Below are positions 8,987 to 17,546 of a stretch of 64,000 nt of DNA, piece by piece. Below the pieces are notes generated by a model that worked only from the letters and a program-made list of their open reading frames with translations, was not told the DNA's origin and made no database searches. The position numbers and the translations under genes were made by a program. Source of the stretch: Noviherbaspirillum aridicola (lineage in GTDB: Bacteria; Pseudomonadota; Gammaproteobacteria; Burkholderiales; Burkholderiaceae_D). Positions within the stretch are counted from its first letter, which is position 1. Each line of letters begins with the position of its first letter. The stretch spans positions 248,001 through 312,000 of the forward strand of contig NZ_BPMK01000001.1 in the NCBI RefSeq assembly GCF_019656455.1, written 5' to 3'.

Positions 8987-9325
8987 TCAGCGCAGTTCCG
9001 TCGTCTTGCCGCCGACCGTGATGCGTTCCGCTCTCATCTCGTCCGGCTTGTTCCGGTTCGGATAGCCATATACCGTGGCCTGTCCGCCCGCCTGCAGCAT
9101 GTCCCTGGCGAGACCGCGGTTTTCCATGCGGCTCGGCGGCGCCAGCACCACGTGCCAGGTCTGGTCGCCGCTCTTGAGTTTCACGAAACCGTGCGGATGC
9201 ACGTAGCCGGATTCAAGAATCTGTCCCTTGAGTTCCATCGCCTTGTCGGCATCGTATTCGCCCCATCCGTGATGGGCATAAACCGCGCCGGCCGCGAAAA
9301 GCATTAACAGGGAATACCGTTTCAT
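8987..9325 (-). CDS. DUF6152 family secreted protein
   Basis: 112 residues. A short signal peptide (MKRYSLLMLFAAGAVYA) is followed by HHGWGEYD, the hallmark of DUF6152, and by ESGYVHPHGFVKL and a C-terminal GKTTELR. AGGAG six bases before the ATG at 9325 fixes the start. It is paired with the DUF6644-like membrane protein immediately downstream, an association I recall from other proteobacteria. It probably forms a small OB-like domain in the periplasm; the ligand is unknown. Confidence 0.75.
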   Translation of the reverse strand: MKRYSLLMLFAAGAVYAHHGWGEYDADKAMELKGQILESGYVHPHGFVKLKSGDQTWHVVLAPPSRMENRGLARDMLQAGGQATVYGYPNRNKPDEMRAERITVGGKTTELR

Positions 9326-9414
9326 CGGATCTCCTTTCAGCAAAGCTCGGGGTCGGCGCTCATTATCGCAGAGCCGCGCGAGGCGGTGTTCCACCCCGCG
9401 CGGCGGATGGCGAC

Positions 9415-10488
9415 TCAGGACGGGTTGCGCGGATAGGCGCGGATCCAGGCAGTGCCGCTGATGCCGTCGCCGGTCACCGCGGGCTGGCTGCCGACGGTGA
9501 TCGACTCGCCGTCGAGTTCGTCGCGCTGCAGCCCTGCCGACGCGGGACGGATAAGGTCGGCCGCCGACAGCGTCAGTGCCATGGCGAACTGGCCGGACAG
9601 AAGCTCGATGCCGGGCAGACGGTCAGCGGCCTGGGCGAAGGCCTGCTCCAGGTCGAACAGCAGCACGGTGCTGGTCTCGTCGCCGTAGTTGTCGAGCACC
9701 TGGGACGCGGGCGCCAGGCGCACGGACTGCGGATTGGCCGGGAAACTCGCGCTGATTTCATTGCCTGCCGCGGTGCGACCGCGTACATGGATCAGCGAAT
9801 TCTCACGCACGCGTGCCGACAGCAGGCCCTGCTCGGATGTGCTCAGCTCGACGCCTTCCACGACGAAGCTCAGTTCCTCGGGGACCTCGTTGGTGCCGAT
9901 ATCCGGCGAGGACTGCAGTTCGACGAGCCTGAACGCGAGCCGGCCGACGGCGGTCTGGTTGCCGACGGACGTGACGGTCTCGGTCGTCTGCACGAACCGG
10001 TCGATACGGAAGCCGACCGAGGCAAACGGAGCAGCCGGTGCGGTCACGGTCGGGGCGATCCACTCGATGCCGTCTTCCATGTCGTTCGCCGGCCTGGTTT
10101 CGTTGCCGGTGGCGCCCGCGGCGGCGTCGAGCAGGCCGCCGCCGGTCTCGAACTCTTCCAGCTGGATCGCGTTGTAGTAGTTGCGGTCAGCCTTCAGGAA
10201 CACCAGCTGATCGGCGACGATCGCGAGCTGTCCCTGCAGCTTCGTATCGTTCACCTGCTGGCCGCCGCCGTTGTCGGGTTGCTGCGTTCCGGGATTCTGA
10301 TTGCCGCCGCCCGGCGGGGTGGAGGTATCGCCGCCACCCGTCGGGGTGCCGCCGCTGTCGCTGCCGCTCGACGGCGTGCCGCCAGTTGCCGGACGCGTCG
10401 TGTTGTCATCGCCGCCGCCGCCACCACCGCATGCAGCCAGGAGTGCCGCCACCGTCAGTAGCCCCGCGATTTTTTTCTTTGCAAGCAT
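9415..10488 (-). CDS. large surface or periplasmic lipoprotein
   Basis: 357 residues with a clear lipoprotein signal: LLTVAALLAACGGGGGG, with Cys at residue 20 as the lipidation site. It is followed by a ~60-residue Gly/Thr/Ser/Pro/Asn linker of the type that tethers a folded domain to the outer membrane. The folded part (from about residue 80) contains VGFRIDRFVQTTETV and VLLFDLEQAFAQAAD, loosely like DUF4382-type lipoproteins, but I cannot assign it. A Gly/Cys-rich hairpin-forming stretch at 9374-9403 lies just after its stop. Confidence 0.7.
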   Translation of the reverse strand: MLAKKKIAGLLTVAALLAACGGGGGGDDNTTRPATGGTPSSGSDSGGTPTGGGDTSTPPGGGNQNPGTQQPDNGGGQQVNDTKLQGQLAIVADQLVFLKADRNYYNAIQLEEFETGGGLLDAAAGATGNETRPANDMEDGIEWIAPTVTAPAAPFASVGFRIDRFVQTTETVTSVGNQTAVGRLAFRLVELQSSPDIGTNEVPEELSFVVEGVELSTSEQGLLSARVRENSLIHVRGRTAAGNEISASFPANPQSVRLAPASQVLDNYGDETSTVLLFDLEQAFAQAADRLPGIELLSGQFAMALTLSAADLIRPASAGLQRDELDGESITVGSQPAVTGDGISGTAWIRAYPRNPS

Positions 10489-11156
10489 TCTCTTTCTCCC
10501 TATGAACAGTCGATAGACATCGCTACAGGCACCGTGCCGGGTAGCGTTGGAGAAAAGTTTCCGCGCGAGCAGGCCTCAGGGAGTTAAGAAAATGCAAACG
10601 CGCGGGACGCCTGGATCGAAGAAAATCAAAGGAAGGATGGAACCGGCAACCGGTCGCCACAGAAGAGAGCAGGAACGGCCCGCAAACGCTGCCAACGAGC
10701 AACGCTTGCAGTGGTTTTAGCAATGGAGGGAAGCCTCGTCGCGCGCGTGGAGAAGGCGCGGGCCTGCGGCCAGAAGCGGACTTTCGTGGGCAGAGGCCCC
10801 CTTCTTCGGCGGCTTGTTTGCTCGCCTAAGCGCGATCCCATAGTCGCTACTCCGCTCAGTTCTCAAATTCGATCCGACCGCGCATTCGGTTTCTTGAAGC
10901 CATGCCAATGACCTGCTCCAGAATGTGGGCATTCCATTAGCCTCAGATAAAGGTGCCTATCGAGCAATTTTTGTTTTCAGCATGGGTCCCTGCAAGGTGC
11001 GAGCGCAGTAGGTCACTACTGACCCAATCATGAGAAGTCCGTGACAGGTCATCAAACCGCGCCGACTTGCGTCCGTTCTGATCTTGCCCAACGAGAACGC
11101 AAGCTGAATCACTTAACGTACGTGCACCTTCTATTGACTCTACCTCACTTTTACCT
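10489..11156. other. gene-free stretch entering an AT-richer patch
   Basis: No supported gene. Base composition changes near 10850; for example 10921-10980 is 26 of 60 G+C, against about two-thirds in neighbouring genes. The frames at 10717-10932 (minus) and 10943-11209 (minus) have no ribosome binding site or motif. The change in composition suggests acquired or decayed DNA. Confidence 0.55.
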
Positions 11157-11477
11157 ATGAAAGCTTCCTTCGGGCTCCTCGTTATTGCGTTCCTTGCAGG
11201 CTGTGCCACGTCTAGGCAAATCGTAGGCCCGAACGGTACAGCTGCCCACGCTATTCGCTGCGGAGCAGCTGTAGCTGATGCGTGTCTGGAAAAGGCAGGA
11301 GAGGTATGCCCAAAAGGATACGTTGTCCTGAATAGCCGTGGATCTCAATATCTCGGTCAATATGGAACAGGATCCGTTGGAGGCGCATGGAGTCCAGCGG
11401 GCGGCGCATTCTCAGGGTCCGCCACCTCGATGCCGCTCATCAGCCCAAATACTATGCTTGTCGAATGCAAGGCATGA
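11157..11477 (+). CDS. small lipoprotein in an AT-richer patch
   Basis: 106 residues. The signal MKASFGLLVIAFLAGC has a good lipobox (FLAGC, Cys at 16). The body contains IRCGAAVADACLEKAGEVCPKGY, a Cys-spaced motif I have seen in many short proteobacterial lipoproteins of unknown role. A Gly/Ser-rich tail ends in MLVECKA. Codon use is less GC-biased than elsewhere. It stands alone between two long gene-poor stretches. No convincing promoter is seen: the TTGACT at 11134 is too close to the ATG. Confidence 0.7.
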   Translation: MKASFGLLVIAFLAGCATSRQIVGPNGTAAHAIRCGAAVADACLEKAGEVCPKGYVVLNSRGSQYLGQYGTGSVGGAWSPAGGAFSGSATSMPLISPNTMLVECKA

Positions 11478-12366
11478 GCTCAATGGAGGCAGCCGGCAGC
11501 GAGCTGTTATCAAGAGCCTGGATCGTGGAGGCTTATTGAAGCGTACTTTTTGTACCAACAACAACGACTACAGATTGGCAGCGACTCTTAGCGCCGCTGC
11601 GACTTCATTGGAAAATCGGCTGCCCTGCCGTGTCCGCAGAAACGTGCTGGGAGGAGAGCGGGGCACCGCTTCGTTAGCTAACCACGCCGTTCAACCAGAA
11701 AACGTGCGTCGTTACTTATGCCAGTCCCGGTAGCGAAAAATTCGGGATTTCTGACATCACAGAGTTTTAGCTCGTCCCTGGACGCAGCCACGCAAGCGTA
11801 CTAGTTGAGCGTCCGCCCTCGGAGAAGATGACTTCATGAACGAACAAAATTTATCGTCGCCGCAGCCGATATGTAAGTGAACCGTGAGCGACCGCTTTCG
11901 GGAAGCGGATACTCCCGGTTTGGGTCAATAGCGGAAGTACACACACGCAGTTCTGGCGCTAAGATGACAGCCGAGTTCGCAGACGTACTGATGCTATGGC
12001 CCAAGCACTTGACGCAGCCAGCGTCCCAGCATTCAGGGTGGGGAGCATACCGACCGAAAGCAGACTGATCGCAGCAAGCTCGGCCGCAAACACCATTTAT
12101 TGGTAGATCAGCGTGGGCTGCCGCTAGTAGCCAGGCTTGGCTGCGCCGACGAGGGATATCAGCACGCTTCGCACGCCACAGCGCGTAGTCACGCGAAAGG
12201 CTCGGCCGCTGGCGTCCGGTTGTTGAACGCCCCCTGGGGGCTACACCGTTTCCGCAAACTGCGCATCCTCCGCTGTGAGCGGCGAGCCGACATCCGCCAA
12301 GCCGTTCTTACGCTTGCCCGCGCACTCATCTGTCGGAGGTCCGTCGAGAAGCTTTGTCAGGCGCTC
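11478..12366. other. gene-poor, AT-richer stretch
   Basis: No supported gene in about 890 bases. Composition is roughly balanced (11701-11760 is 29 of 60 G+C) and unlike the rest of the window. Open frames such as 11877-12068 are short and featureless. I looked for transposase, integrase or toxin motifs and terminal repeats and found none. It may be debris of an old insertion. Confidence 0.55.
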
Positions 12367-12693
12367 TCAGTCGAACCTGGAAAGGCTGGCCATTGCCTCT
12401 TCGCGCGCACGGCGGCGGGCCCGGTCCGCTTCCATGTCGGCTTCCGTGATGGTGCCGAGTTTCAGCAGCACATTGCGCATGTATTCATCGCGCTGGGCAG
12501 GTGTGTGTTGCAGCGCCATCGCGTAGCCGTCGGCCATGCCGCGCAGGTGCTGCGCCTTGCGACTGCGGCCGGCGCCTTCTTCGAGTCCGGCCCGAAATCC
12601 GTTCAGGCGTCCTGCCTGGAAGACCAGCCAGGCGGCGAAAGCGCTTGCGATGAAGACGAGTACGACTAATGCAAAAATGTCTTGGTAATGCAT
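12367..12693 (-). CDS. small single-pass membrane protein
   Basis: 108 residues. An N-terminal membrane anchor (IFALVVLVFIASAFAAWLVF, residues 6-25) is followed by a charged, helical cytoplasmic or periplasmic part with GMADGYAMALQHTP and a very basic RARRRAREEAM near the end. I do not recognise a family. It is divergent from the LacI-family gene, with about 170 bases between the starts. Confidence 0.6.
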   Translation of the reverse strand: MHYQDIFALVVLVFIASAFAAWLVFQAGRLNGFRAGLEEGAGRSRKAQHLRGMADGYAMALQHTPAQRDEYMRNVLLKLGTITEADMEADRARRRAREEAMASLSRFD

Positions 12694-12851
12694 ACATCAT
12701 CCTGTGCGGAAAGAATGCATCTTACAGGCTCATCGTTTGAACGCGAAGCAATTGAAGCCCGGAGCGGCACGGTTAAAACTTCGCTCATGCAGGAGTGTTA
12801 ATGCAGGTATGTCACGTTCGGCGATATTGCCGGCGACAACCGGGCGGCCGC

Positions 12852-12857
12852 TATAAT
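12852..12857 (+). promoter_or_regulatory. -10 element of the lacI-type gene
   Basis: A perfect TATAAT ends eight bases before the ATG at 12866, so transcription should begin at or within a few bases of the start codon. The best -35 candidate, TTGCCG at 12827, has a long 19-base spacer. No Shine-Dalgarno sequence precedes the ATG. Together this suggests a leaderless or nearly leaderless mRNA. Confidence 0.55.
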
Positions 12858-12865
12858 CTCGCCCC

Positions 12866-13933
12866 ATGACAAGAAAACCCGAACCGGAAGAGAAGGACCC
12901 GGCGCGCCAGCGGCGCGTTCGCCGCAGCGCCGGCGGGATCACCCTGCGCGATGTCGCGAAGCTCGCGGGCGTGGCGCCGATCACCGCCTCGCGCGCGCTC
13001 AACACGCCGGACGCGGTGTCGCCGGAGGTATTGCGCAAGGTGCGGGATGCGGTGGCGCAGACGGGCTACGTCCCCAACATGCTCGCCGGCGGGCTGGCAT
13101 CGAGCCGGAGCCGGCTGGTTGCGGCGGTGGTGCCCACCGTCTCGGGGCCGGTCTTCCTCGAGACCGTGCAATCGCTGACGGAATCCCTCGCGGAGCATGG
13201 CTATCAGCTGATGCTCGGCCAGAGCGGATATGCCGACTCGCGGGAGGATGCCCTGCTGGAGGCAATCATCGGCCGTCGTCCGGACGGCGTCGTCCTGACC
13301 GGCATCATGCGCTCGCCAGAGGGCCGTCGCCGGCTTGTGTCGAGCGGCATCCCCGTGGTGGAGACCTGGGACCTCACGCCGACGCCGATCGACATGCTCG
13401 TCGGGTTTTCGCATGAAGCCATCGGCAAGGCGGTCGCGGCGTTCCTGAAGCAACGCGGACGGCGCCGCGTTGCCTCGATCCACGGCAACGATGAACGGGC
13501 AGTGCGCCGGCATCGCGCGTTCGACGAAGCGGCCGTCGAACTCGGCATTGGCGGCAAGCGGAAAAGCGCGCCGCCGGCCGTCGCCGTGCCCGCGCCGACC
13601 ACGCTCGGCAGCGGCCGCGCGGCGCTGCGCGAACTGCTCGACCGCTCGCCGGAAATCGACGCCGTGTTTTGCAGCTCCGATCTGCTCGCGCTCGGCGTCC
13701 TCACCGAAGCCCAGGCGTCCGGCGTCAGGGTGCCGGACGATCTGGCGGTGATCGGCTTCGGCGATCTTGGTTTCGCACGCGACCTCCATCCGGCGCTGAC
13801 CACGGTGCGCATAGACGGCACCGCCATCGGCCGGCTCGCGGCGAGGCTCATCATCGAGCGGGTAGCGGGACGTACTCCCGATCAACCCGTCCAGGACATC
13901 GGCTTTTCCATCGTCGAACGCGCCAGCGCCTGA
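12866..13933 (+). CDS. LacI family transcriptional regulator of glucarate catabolism
   Basis: 355 residues. After a charged N-terminal extension of ~25 residues comes the helix-turn-helix ITLRDVAKLAGVAPITASRA and hinge (GGLASSRSRLVAAVVP), then a periplasmic-binding-protein-like effector domain ending in DDLAVIGFGDLGFARDLHPALTTVRID. It resembles the GntR branch of LacI regulators. It lies directly upstream of kdgD-gudD genes on the same strand, and two near-palindromic LacI-type sites follow it. It is very probably the local repressor, with glucarate or a pathway intermediate as inducer (inference). Confidence 0.88.
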   Translation: MTRKPEPEEKDPARQRRVRRSAGGITLRDVAKLAGVAPITASRALNTPDAVSPEVLRKVRDAVAQTGYVPNMLAGGLASSRSRLVAAVVPTVSGPVFLETVQSLTESLAEHGYQLMLGQSGYADSREDALLEAIIGRRPDGVVLTGIMRSPEGRRRLVSSGIPVVETWDLTPTPIDMLVGFSHEAIGKAVAAFLKQRGRRRVASIHGNDERAVRRHRAFDEAAVELGIGGKRKSAPPAVAVPAPTTLGSGRAALRELLDRSPEIDAVFCSSDLLALGVLTEAQASGVRVPDDLAVIGFGDLGFARDLHPALTTVRIDGTAIGRLAARLIIERVAGRTPDQPVQDIGFSIVERASA

Positions 13934-13960
13934 CGCCATTTTTGTTTCCCAAAAAACTGT

Positions 13961-13989
13961 TTGACACGTCTGTTTGGTACCGCTACCAT
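13961..13989 (+). promoter_or_regulatory. sigma-70 promoter of the glucarate operon
   Basis: A perfect -35 TTGACA at 13961-13966, then a 17-base spacer, then TACCAT at 13984-13989 (four of six matches to TATAAT). The expected start is near 13996, giving a leader of ~165 bases before kdgD at 14162. The -10 lies inside the first LacI-type operator, which explains repression by steric block. Confidence 0.7.
13975..13988. promoter_or_regulatory. LacI-type operator O1
   Basis: TGGTACCGCTACCA is an imperfect palindrome with the central CG typical of LacI-family operators. It is the exact reverse complement of O2, and it covers the -10 element of the operon promoter. Confidence 0.7.
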
Positions 13990-14005
13990 TCATCTCACTC
14001 GCGGA

Positions 14006-14019
14006 TGGTAGCGGTACCA
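14006..14019. promoter_or_regulatory. LacI-type operator O2
   Basis: TGGTAGCGGTACCA is the exact reverse complement of O1. The centres are 31 bases apart, close to three helical turns, so two dimers could sit on the same face. The pair also forms a 15-base inverted repeat that could fold in RNA or DNA. Confidence 0.7.
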
Positions 14020-14161
14020 TAGAAGTGCCGGACTGGACTGGCAGCCCTTCCATCGACGCGCGGCAGCGGCGGCTCCTCCCCATGAGGAAGACATGGCGAC
14101 CAGGAGACATCAGGACACGAGGGCCCCGCTGATCAGGCATTCACCCATCGAAAGGCAAGCC

Positions 14162-15073
14162 ATGCAAGCTCAAGAACTCAAGCGCGTACTGGAAAGCGGA
14201 CTGCTCTCGTTTCCGCTGACCGACTTCGACGCCAATCTCACTTTCCATCCCGGCCGTTATGCCGAGCGTCTCGAGTGGCTGATGCCTTACGGCGCGTCCG
14301 CGCTGTTTGCCGCTGGCGGTACGGGCGAATTCTTTTCGCTGGAGCCGGAGGAGTATTCGCGCGTGGTCGCGACCGCCGTGGAGACCTGCCGCGGACGCAT
14401 GCCGATCATCGCCGGTGCCGGCGGCGGCACGACCCTCGCGATCAAATACGCGCAGGAGGCGGAACGTCTCGGCGCGCAGGGCGTACTGCTGCTGCCGCAT
14501 TACCTGACCGAGGCGACGCAGGAAGGCCTGGTCGCGCATGTGCAGGCCGTGTGCCGCAGCGTGAGCTTCGGCGTGATCGTCTACAACCGCGGCGCCTGCC
14601 GGCTGACGCCGGCGTCCCTGCAGCAGCTGGCGGATACCTGCCCCAACCTGATCGGATTCAAGGACGGCATCGGCGACATCGAATCGATGGTGGCGATCCG
14701 CCTGCAGCTCGGCGACCGTTTCGCCTATCTCGGCGGCTTGCCGACCGCGGAAGTGTTTGCGGGGGCGTACAAGGCGATGGGCGTGCCGGTGTATTCGTCC
14801 GCCGTATTCAACTTCATTCCGCGCACGGCGATGGCGTTCTACAAGGCGCACGCCGCCGGCGACACTGCCACCACCGACCGTCTGATCCGCGACTTCTTCC
14901 TGCCTTATCTCGAGCTCCGCAACCGCGGGCAGGGCTACGCGGTGAGCATCGTGAAGGCGGGCGCCACCATCATCGGCCACGGCGCCGGGCCGGTGCGTCC
15001 TCCGCTGTCGGATCTCAAGGCGGCGGAAGTCGAGGAGCTTCGCGCACTGATGAACAAGCTGGGCCCTCAGTAA
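14162..15073 (+). CDS. kdgD: 5-dehydro-4-deoxyglucarate dehydratase
   Basis: 303 residues from the ATG at 14162, which is preceded by AAAGG; an upstream in-frame ATG at 14093 would add 23 atypical residues. Member of the DapA/NAL aldolase superfamily that dehydrates and decarboxylates 5-keto-4-deoxy-D-glucarate to alpha-ketoglutarate semialdehyde. The Schiff-base lysine is K167 in [10 protein letters not shown] and the catalytic tyrosine Y141 in [20 protein letters not shown] matches the substrate-carboxylate loop. The length equals typical KdgD. First gene of the operon behind the promoter at 13961. Confidence 0.93.
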   Translation: MQAQELKRVLESGLLSFPLTDFDANLTFHPGRYAERLEWLMPYGASALFAAGGTGEFFSLEPEEYSRVVATAVETCRGRMPIIAGAGGGTTLAIKYAQEAERLGAQGVLLLPHYLTEATQEGLVAHVQAVCRSVSFGVIVYNRGACRLTPASLQQLADTCPNLIGFKDGIGDIESMVAIRLQLGDRFAYLGGLPTAEVFAGAYKAMGVPVYSSAVFNFIPRTAMAFYKAHAAGDTATTDRLIRDFFLPYLELRNRGQGYAVSIVKAGATIIGHGAGPVRPPLSDLKAAEVEELRALMNKLGPQ

Positions 15074-15107
15074 TCACCACACGATCCATTCAAGGACCAA
15101 GGAGACA

Positions 15108-16070
15108 ATGATGAAGAAAATGCTCGCCGCACTGTTTCTCGGCCTCGCGGCCGTCGCATCCGCGCACGCGGCCTATCCTGAAAAACCGATCATGGCGGTC
15201 GTGCCGTTCCCGCCCGGCGGCTCCACCGACGCCATCGCGCGCACCATGGGCGCGAAGATGTCGCAGACGCTCGGACAGCAGATCGTGGTGGAGAACCGCC
15301 CCGGCGCCACCGGCGCGATCGGCGCCGGCTACGTGAAGAACGCCGCCCCCGACGGCTATACCTTCATGGTGGCCTCGATCGGCGTGTACTCGGTCAACCC
15401 TGTTCTGCAGAAGAAGATGGTCTACGATCCGTCGAAGGACTTCGACCTGCTGACGGTGGCCGTGCGCGCGCCCAACGTGCTGGTGGCGACGCCCGCCTTT
15501 CCGGCCAATCAGCTCAACGAACTGATCGCGCATCTGAAGAAGAATCCGGAGAAGGTCACCTTCGCCACCTCGGGCGCCGGCTCGTCCGACCACCTGACGG
15601 CCGCGCTGTTCTGGCAGAAGACGGGCACCAGCGGCATCCACGTCCCGTACAAGGGCGGCGCGCCGGCGATCTCCGACCTGATCGGCGGGCACGCGGACGT
15701 CTCCTTCCAGAACCTCAACGTCGTGGCCGGCCACATCAAGAGCGGCAAGCTCAAGGCGCTGGCCATCACCGGCGACAAGCGTTCGCCGCTGCTGCCCCAG
15801 GTGCCGACGCTGTCGGAGCTGGGCGTGAAGGAAGTCGACGTCTATTCCTGGCAGGGCGTCGCCGCGCCGAAGGGGTTGCCGGCCGACGTCAAGACGAAGC
15901 TCTACAACGCGGTGGTCGGGTCGCTCAGGGATCCCGAGATCAGCAAGCGCCTGACAGAACAGGGCTTTGAGATCGTCGCCAACTCGCCGGAGGAGTTCGC
16001 GAAGTTCCAGGCGCAGGAGCTGGCGCGCTGGAAGCAGGTGATCGAGGCGGGCAGGATAGAACTCGACTGA
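15108..16070 (+). CDS. Bug-family tripartite tricarboxylate transporter receptor
   Basis: 320 residues (or one fewer from the second ATG), with AAGGAG upstream. A signal peptide ends at AHA near residue 22. The mature protein starts [19 protein letters not shown], the classic Bug N-terminus, and has [12 protein letters not shown] and [17 protein letters not shown] in the expected places. As a periplasmic binding protein between kdgD and gudD it probably binds glucarate or a related diacid. TctA/TctB membrane components are not in the window, so it must use partners encoded elsewhere. Confidence 0.9.
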   Translation: MMKKMLAALFLGLAAVASAHAAYPEKPIMAVVPFPPGGSTDAIARTMGAKMSQTLGQQIVVENRPGATGAIGAGYVKNAAPDGYTFMVASIGVYSVNPVLQKKMVYDPSKDFDLLTVAVRAPNVLVATPAFPANQLNELIAHLKKNPEKVTFATSGAGSSDHLTAALFWQKTGTSGIHVPYKGGAPAISDLIGGHADVSFQNLNVVAGHIKSGKLKALAITGDKRSPLLPQVPTLSELGVKEVDVYSWQGVAAPKGLPADVKTKLYNAVVGSLRDPEISKRLTEQGFEIVANSPEEFAKFQAQELARWKQVIEAGRIELD

Positions 16071-16076
16071 TCAGCC

Positions 16077-16097
16077 GTCCTCCTTCATCGGGAGGAC
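16077..16097 (+). repeat. short hairpin between Bug gene and gudD
   Basis: GTCCTCC (16077-16083) pairs perfectly with GGAGGAC (16091-16097) around a seven-base loop, beginning seven bases after the Bug gene stop. It could protect the upstream message or tune gudD expression. No U-run follows. Confidence 0.4.
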
Positions 16098-16122
16098 ACC
16101 ACTCACCGAACTGGAAATACCC

Positions 16123-17478
16123 ATGTCAGCATTCAATCCTACGCAAGCCGTGCGCGGCGCGCCCGTCGTCACCGACATGCGGGTCATCCCCGTGGCCGGC
16201 CATGACGGCATGCTGCTCAATCTGAGCGGCGCCCATGGCCCGTTCTTCACCCGCAACATCGTCATCCTCACCGACAGCAGCGGTAACACCGGCGTCGGCG
16301 AGGTGCCGGGCGGCGAGCGCATCCGGCAGACCCTGGAAGACGCGCGCGCCATGGTGGTGGGACAGACCATCGGCAACTGGAACGGCATTCTCAATGGCGT
16401 GCGCAATGCCTTCGCCGACCGCGATGCCGGCGGGCGCGGCCTGCAGACCTTCGACCTGCGCATCACCATCCATGCCGTCACCGCGCTCGAGGCGGCCTTG
16501 CTCGACCTCGCCGGCAAGTTCCTCGGCGTACCGGTCGCCGCCTTGCTGGGCGAGGGGCAGCAGCGCGACAAGGTGGAGATGCTGGGCTATCTGTTCTACG
16601 TGGGCGACCGCAAGGCGACGGACCTGCCTTACCGGAGCGAGCCGGACGCCGGCGACGACTGGTTCCGGCTGCGGCATGAGAAGGCGCTGACGCCGGAGGC
16701 GATCGTGCGCCTGGCCGAGGCGGCCTGGCAGCGCTACGGCTTCAACGATTTCAAGCTCAAGGGCGGCGTGCTGCGCGGCGAGGACGAGATGGAAGCCGTC
16801 ACCGCACTGGCCGAGCGCTTTCCGCAGGCCCGCATCACGCTCGATCCGAACGGAGGATGGCTGCTCCGGGACGCGATCCGCCTGTGCCGCGACAAGCATG
16901 ACGTGCTGGCCTATGCGGAAGACCCCTGCGGCGCCGAGAACGGCTACTCGGGACGTGAAGTGATGGCCGAGTTCCGCCGTGCCACGGGGCTGCGCACCGC
17001 CACCAACATGATCGCCACCGACTGGCGCGAGATGGGCCATGCGATACAGCTGCAGTCGGTGGACATACCGCTCGCCGATCCGCATTTCTGGACCATGCAG
17101 GGCTCGGTCCGGGTCGCCCAGATGTGCAAGGAATGGGGGCTGACCTGGGGCTCGCACTCCAACAATCATTTCGACATCTCGCTGGCGATGTTCACCCACG
17201 TCGCCGCCGCCGCGCCGGGCGACATCACCGCCATCGACACGCACTGGATCTGGCAGGACGGGCAGCGCCTCACCCGAGAGCCGCTGCGCATCCGGGGCGG
17301 CATGGTCGACGTGCCGACGGCGCCGGGACTCGGCGTCGAACTGGACATGGAGCAGCTGGAGCAGGCGCACCAGCTCTACAAGACCCGCGGCCTCGGTGCG
17401 CGCGACGACGCGATCGCGATGCAATACCTGATTCCGGGCTGGAAGTTCGACAACAAGAAGCCCTGCATGGTGCGCTGA
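16123..17478 (+). CDS. gudD: glucarate dehydratase
   Basis: 451 residues, enolase superfamily, close to the ~446 residues of the E. coli enzyme. It dehydrates D-glucarate to 5-keto-4-deoxy-D-glucarate. The catalytic lysines are K211 and K213 in [10 protein letters not shown], metal ligands lie in [11 protein letters not shown] and [16 protein letters not shown], and the catalytic histidine is H345 in [12 protein letters not shown]. The C-terminal [12 protein letters not shown] is also typical. It feeds KdgD encoded two genes upstream. Confidence 0.95.
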   Translation: MSAFNPTQAVRGAPVVTDMRVIPVAGHDGMLLNLSGAHGPFFTRNIVILTDSSGNTGVGEVPGGERIRQTLEDARAMVVGQTIGNWNGILNGVRNAFADRDAGGRGLQTFDLRITIHAVTALEAALLDLAGKFLGVPVAALLGEGQQRDKVEMLGYLFYVGDRKATDLPYRSEPDAGDDWFRLRHEKALTPEAIVRLAEAAWQRYGFNDFKLKGGVLRGEDEMEAVTALAERFPQARITLDPNGGWLLRDAIRLCRDKHDVLAYAEDPCGAENGYSGREVMAEFRRATGLRTATNMIATDWREMGHAIQLQSVDIPLADPHFWTMQGSVRVAQMCKEWGLTWGSHSNNHFDISLAMFTHVAAAAPGDITAIDTHWIWQDGQRLTREPLRIRGGMVDVPTAPGLGVELDMEQLEQAHQLYKTRGLGARDDAIAMQYLIPGWKFDNKKPCMVR

Positions 17479-17502
17479 TCGCCGCCGTCCGTGGAACATT
17501 CG

Positions 17503-17528
17503 CGTCCCGGCCCTGTCCGGGACGTTTT
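17503..17528 (+). terminator. intrinsic terminator or attenuator between gudD and the dehydrogenase
   Basis: A perfect eight-base stem, CGTCCCGG / CCGGGACG, with a six-base loop is followed by TTTT. It starts 25 bases after gudD and ends 19 bases before the next start. The short U-run suggests partial termination, so the last gene may be expressed at a lower level. Confidence 0.6.
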
Positions 17529-17546
17529 AACTGGAGCAGAAACATC

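Noticed and set aside
9374-9403. CCGCGCG / CGCGCGG stem after the 9415 lipoprotein gene as a terminator
   Set aside because: The stem is plausible, but the loop is long and no U-run follows, so it is not listed as a terminator.
10717-10932. Possible intergenic repeat around GGCCAGAAGCGGACTTTCG
   Set aside because: It resembles a word I associate with degenerate intergenic repeats of proteobacteria, but only one copy is here and I could not support a family.
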